Source of the DNA: Larkinella punicea
GTDB lineage: Bacteria > Bacteroidota > Bacteroidia > Cytophagales > Spirosomataceae
Reading direction: 5' to 3'
DNA length: 64,000 nucleotides
Assembly (NCBI RefSeq): GCF_003334855.1
Contig: NZ_QOWE01000011.1
Location: 186,001-250,000 of the forward strand
Positions 61,026 through 64,000 of this stretch are shown here, one piece after another; positions within the stretch are counted from its first letter, which is position 1, and every line of letters begins with the position of its first letter. The notes below the pieces were generated by a model that was not told where the DNA came from, did not search any database, and saw only the letters and a program-made list of their open reading frames with translations. The translations under genes were made by a program, and so were the position numbers.

Positions 61026-64000
61026 ATGAAATCAATCATTTACGTCCTTTTTTTCCTGTTGGGTTTCTTTTTTTCGCCTGATCTGTTGGCTACAGACCGC
61101 TTCTGGACCGGCGCAACCAGCAGCGACTGGGCAACGGCCTCGAACTGGAATCCTTCGGGTGTACCGGCCGATGGCGATATCGCGATTATCGATGCGTCGT
61201 CTAATAATCCGGTGATCAGTAACGGTACGAACACTGTGCTCACCTTACTGTACATCAACGCCGGATCACGCCTTACCATAAACAGTGGTGGGACCCTGAA
61301 CCTGAGAGGTTCTGGCGGTATATCGGGAGCCATATACAACGCAGAGTTAATCAACAACGGAACCATCCGGATAGAAGGGGTCGGAGGGACTCTGGCGAGT
61401 GGCGCTTTTATTATCACCTTTGCCTCAACAGTGACCAATAATGGATTACTGGTAATCAATAGTTCTACCAGGTGTATTTCATTGGCCGATCAAGAGGATG
61501 GAGCCTGCACGATTACCAATTCATCATCAGGCACGATAAATCTGATGTCCAACGGTGACGGAATCGTGCTTAGTCGATTGGGTCACCGAAACCTGATCAA
61601 CCAGGGAACGATCAACTACACGGGGCCGCGGCATGCATTATTAATGGAAACAGGAGCCCTCGCATTTACCAATAGCGGGACATTCAATATCAATTCGGGT
61701 CTCGGAATTTTCAATTCGGTAGCCAGCACAATTACTAATCAGGTTTGCGGTAAAATTATCATGGTGGCCGGTAATTTTGACAACACCAACGCTACCACAA
61801 CCAATGCGGGACTTATTCAGATCGCCGGTACGCTGACCCGTTCGGGTGGTTCATTTACCAATAATGGTGTTTTGAAGTACGGATCGCTGTCGGGTACCAT
61901 TACGAATAATCAGCTTCAGGTCAATGATAATCCAAGTCCGATATTTACCTACGGGGGCAATTACTCGATGACGGTTAACGGTATCTATACCGAACCTACC
62001 TCAACGACTTCGGCCGGATCGTTTACTGCGCCCAATACCTTTACCCCTTCGGGTCTGCCTGCCGGATCGCAGACGCTTTACGCCAAAATTACGCCCTCGG
62101 GCAATGCCTGTTCCTATGTCGTTCCGTTTACGTACAGTATGGCTTCTCCGCCGACGATCAGCACAGAACCGGTTTCGCAAACCGTGTGCAGCAGCAATCC
62201 GGTCAGCTTTTCGGTCGTCGCCAGCAATGCGACCAACTATCAGTGGCAGCGTTCCTACGACAACACCTTTAACTTTCCTTCCAATATTGGCAATACCGGT
62301 ATTTACAGCGGTGCCGACACGCCAGTGCTGACGATCTCATCCGTTTCAGATGTAAATGGGGCCTACTTCCGCTGTGTGGTGACCAACGACGATGGATCCA
62401 CCAACTCGGAAGGGGTGCTGCTGACCGTGACGACTTTACCCACGGCTACGATTTTCTATACCAATTCGTTGTTGTGTACCAACGGTAGTCAGCAGGGTGT
62501 GTCGCGTTCGGGCAATAACAGTAACGGAGGAGTCTACAGCAGCAGTCCCTCCAGTCTCTCGCTCACCAGTGATTTTGGCGCAGTAATGCCCGGGAGCAGT
62601 ACGCCCGGTAGTTACACAGTGACCTACACCGTACCGGCACGGGGAGGCTGTCCGGTAGTGACCGCCACGACCACGCTGACAATAACGGCCCCGCCGACCT
62701 TTACAGGCAACGCGGTCACCCAGCCCACCTGTGCTACATCAACGGGTACGATTAGCGTAACGGCGACGGGCAGCGGCACCATCGAATATTCGCGCAATGG
62801 CACCGACTGGCAATCCAGCGGAACCTTCAGTGGATTGAATCCGGGTGGTTACACGATTCGCGCACGCTCCTCGGACAACCTCACCTGTACCCGAAACATC
62901 ACGTTCACGGTGAATGCGGTTTCTGAGCCTACAGTAAGTAATCCGGCCATAACGACGGCGACAACGGCGGCCGCTTTCAGCCAGAACTTTACGGCGTCGG
63001 GCGGCACATCACCCTACAGTTATTCGCTGGCGAGTGGTACTTTGCCCACGGGTTTGACGCTGGCAACAACGGGCGTTCTATCGGGAACAGCCACGGAGGG
63101 GGGAAGCTTCACGATCACGGTTCGGGCCACGGGCAACAATGGCTGTTCGGGCGTCGGAGCACCGTATATTCTGGATGTAACCGCTATTCCGGTTGCCGTG
63201 ATCAATACCGGGCCGGTTTCGCAGACCGTGTGCAGTACCAGTCCGGCTAGTTTCTCGGTAGGTGCCACCAATGCGACCAGCTATCAGTGGCAGCGCTCTG
63301 CCGACAATACCTTCAACTTTCCTTCCAACCTCTCCAATTCGGGCGTCTACAGTGGTACCGACACGCCGGTGTTGACCATCTCGTCGGTTTCTGCCCAGAA
63401 TGGCTACTACTTCCGCTGCGTGGTGAGCAACGAAGGAGGTCCGGTGAACTCAAGTGGGGCTTCCATCACGGTAACGACGCTTCCGACGGTCACTATTTCC
63501 TATATCAATCCGCTCTTGTGTACCACCGGTGGCACGCAGGGGTTGGTAACGCGCTCGGGACTCAACAACAACGGCGGAACTTACAGCAGCAGTCCCTCGA
63601 GTTTGTCGCTCAGCAGCAGTTCAGGCAGCGTAACGACCGGGAGCAGTACACCGGGAAGTTACACGGTGACCTACACCCTACCGGCCAACGGGGGATGTCC
63701 GGTCGTGACGGCTACGACCACTTTGACGATTACGGCCCCGCCCACGGCGACGGGCAACGCGGTTACCCAGCCGACCTGTGCCATCCCAACGGGAACAATC
63801 AGTGTAACGGCGACGGGAAACGGCACCATTGAGTACTCGCGCAACGGCACCGATTGGCAGACCAGCGGCTTGTTCAGCGGGTTGGAGCCCAATTCGTACG
63901 TCATTCGGGTGCGGTCGTCCGACAACCTCACGTGTACGCGGAATCTGGGCTTCGCGATCAATGCGGTTCCTTCAGGACCCACGGTGAGCAATCCCGACGT
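61026..64000 (+). CDS. Large repetitive secreted protein (adhesin-like), 3' partial
   Basis: From the ATG at 61026 the frame is open to the window end with no stop, 991 codons so far. A signal peptide (SIIYVLFFLLGFFFSPDLLA) precedes a segment with FWTGATSSDWATASNWNPSG, a common opening of Bacteroidota surface proteins with beta-strand repeats, and a region of N-rich short repeats (NNGTIRIEG, NSGTFNINS; about 80-330). From about 380 on, Ig-like and He_PIG-type domains follow (YQWQRS..., SGGTSPYSYSLASGTLPTGL). A 348-residue block is repeated in tandem. The C-terminus, where a T9SS sorting domain would be expected, is outside the window. Probable role: surface adhesion or matrix protein. Confidence 0.9.
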   Translation, partial: MKSIIYVLFFLLGFFFSPDLLATDRFWTGATSSDWATASNWNPSGVPADGDIAIIDASSNNPVISNGTNTVLTLLYINAGSRLTINSGGTLNLRGSGGISGAIYNAELINNGTIRIEGVGGTLASGAFIITFASTVTNNGLLVINSSTRCISLADQEDGACTITNSSSGTINLMSNGDGIVLSRLGHRNLINQGTINYTGPRHALLMETGALAFTNSGTFNINSGLGIFNSVASTITNQVCGKIIMVAGNFDNTNATTTNAGLIQIAGTLTRSGGSFTNNGVLKYGSLSGTITNNQLQVNDNPSPIFTYGGNYSMTVNGIYTEPTSTTSAGSFTAPNTFTPSGLPAGSQTLYAKITPSGNACSYVVPFTYSMASPPTISTEPVSQTVCSSNPVSFSVVASNATNYQWQRSYDNTFNFPSNIGNTGIYSGADTPVLTISSVSDVNGAYFRCVVTNDDGSTNSEGVLLTVTTLPTATIFYTNSLLCTNGSQQGVSRSGNNSNGGVYSSSPSSLSLTSDFGAVMPGSSTPGSYTVTYTVPARGGCPVVTATTTLTITAPPTFTGNAVTQPTCATSTGTISVTATGSGTIEYSRNGTDWQSSGTFSGLNPGGYTIRARSSDNLTCTRNITFTVNAVSEPTVSNPAITTATTAAAFSQNFTASGGTSPYSYSLASGTLPTGLTLATTGVLSGTATEGGSFTITVRATGNNGCSGVGAPYILDVTAIPVAVINTGPVSQTVCSTSPASFSVGATNATSYQWQRSADNTFNFPSNLSNSGVYSGTDTPVLTISSVSAQNGYYFRCVVSNEGGPVNSSGASITVTTLPTVTISYINPLLCTTGGTQGLVTRSGLNNNGGTYSSSPSSLSLSSSSGSVTTGSSTPGSYTVTYTLPANGGCPVVTATTTLTITAPPTATGNAVTQPTCAIPTGTISVTATGNGTIEYSRNGTDWQTSGLFSGLEPNSYVIRVRSSDNLTCTRNLGFAINAVPSGPTVSNPD
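62169..64000 (+). repeat. Tandem repeat of 1044 bp inside the adhesin-like gene
   Basis: The block starting CCGGTTTCGCA at 62169 recurs at 63213, exactly 1044 bases (348 codons) later, and the second copy runs past the window end. Similarity covers the whole block: VSQTVCS, YQWQRS, NTFNFPSN, TPVLTISSVS, GSSTPGSYTVTYT, GNAVTQPTCA, EYSRNGTDWQ and SSDNLTCTRN occur in both. Differences are spread evenly and keep the frame, so the copies are old enough to have diverged but are under coding selection. Confidence 0.85.

Overview
The window looks like a chromosomal segment of a Bacteroidota bacterium of the order Cytophagales, close to Spirosoma or Larkinella in style. The evidence is a T9SS-type C-terminal domain, a SusC/SusD pair, a one-protein hybrid two-component/AraC regulator, a UpxY-type antiterminator, TAnnTTTG promoter boxes, and roughly half GC coding sequence with AT-rich gaps. 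The taxonomic call is an inference from family content.

Layout. (1) 1-2627: 3' part of a secreted beta-helix protein. (2) 3499-20786: a Wzx/Wzy-type exopolysaccharide locus, all on the + strand. It holds outer-membrane export lipoprotein, Wzc-like co-polymerase/BY-kinase, initiating sugar transferase, UpxY-like antiterminator, SGNH hydrolase, flippase, polymerase, seven glycosyltransferases and a WcaF-like acetyltransferase. (3) 20867-33249: directly downstream on the same strand, a two-protein PKS/NRPS assembly line (A-T-KS-AT-ACP-aminotransferase, then C-A[N-methyltransferase]-T-TE) followed by a panD-type aspartate decarboxylase and a strong terminator. This is the most interesting part of the window. 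(4) 33383-45267: mixed genes: two small envelope proteins, two tandem CE1-like esterases, a receiver-only response regulator with a decayed duplicate tail 1.7 kb away, a DUF2254 membrane protein, a polytopic membrane protein in AT-rich DNA, a PAS histidine kinase, a diadenylate-cyclase-like protein and a hypothetical protein. (5) 45288-54148 (minus strand): a compact fructan utilisation locus: sugar porter, fructokinase, SusC, SusD, GH32. (6) 54644-60834: a Tat-exported Gfo/Idh/MocA oxidoreductase, a GNAT gene that has lost its 5' part next to a palindromic repeat array, and a hybrid two-component regulator that may control the fructan locus. (7) 61026-64000: the 5' part of a large repetitive secreted protein that runs out of the window.

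How the genes work together. The polysaccharide genes make a complete Wzx/Wzy route: priming on lipid carrier, assembly by glycosyltransferases, acetylation, flipping, polymerisation and export. The assembly line predicts a small product: one alpha-amino acid, extended by malonate, transaminated at the beta position, then joined to an N-methylated residue (glycine-like code, so sarcosine) and released by a thioesterase. PanD could supply beta-alanine for the pantetheine arms or, less likely from the binding pocket, as a building block. In the fructan locus GH32 would cut the glycan, SusC/D and the sugar porter would import the products, and the kinase would phosphorylate fructose. No rRNA, tRNA, CRISPR array, transposase or phage gene was recognised.
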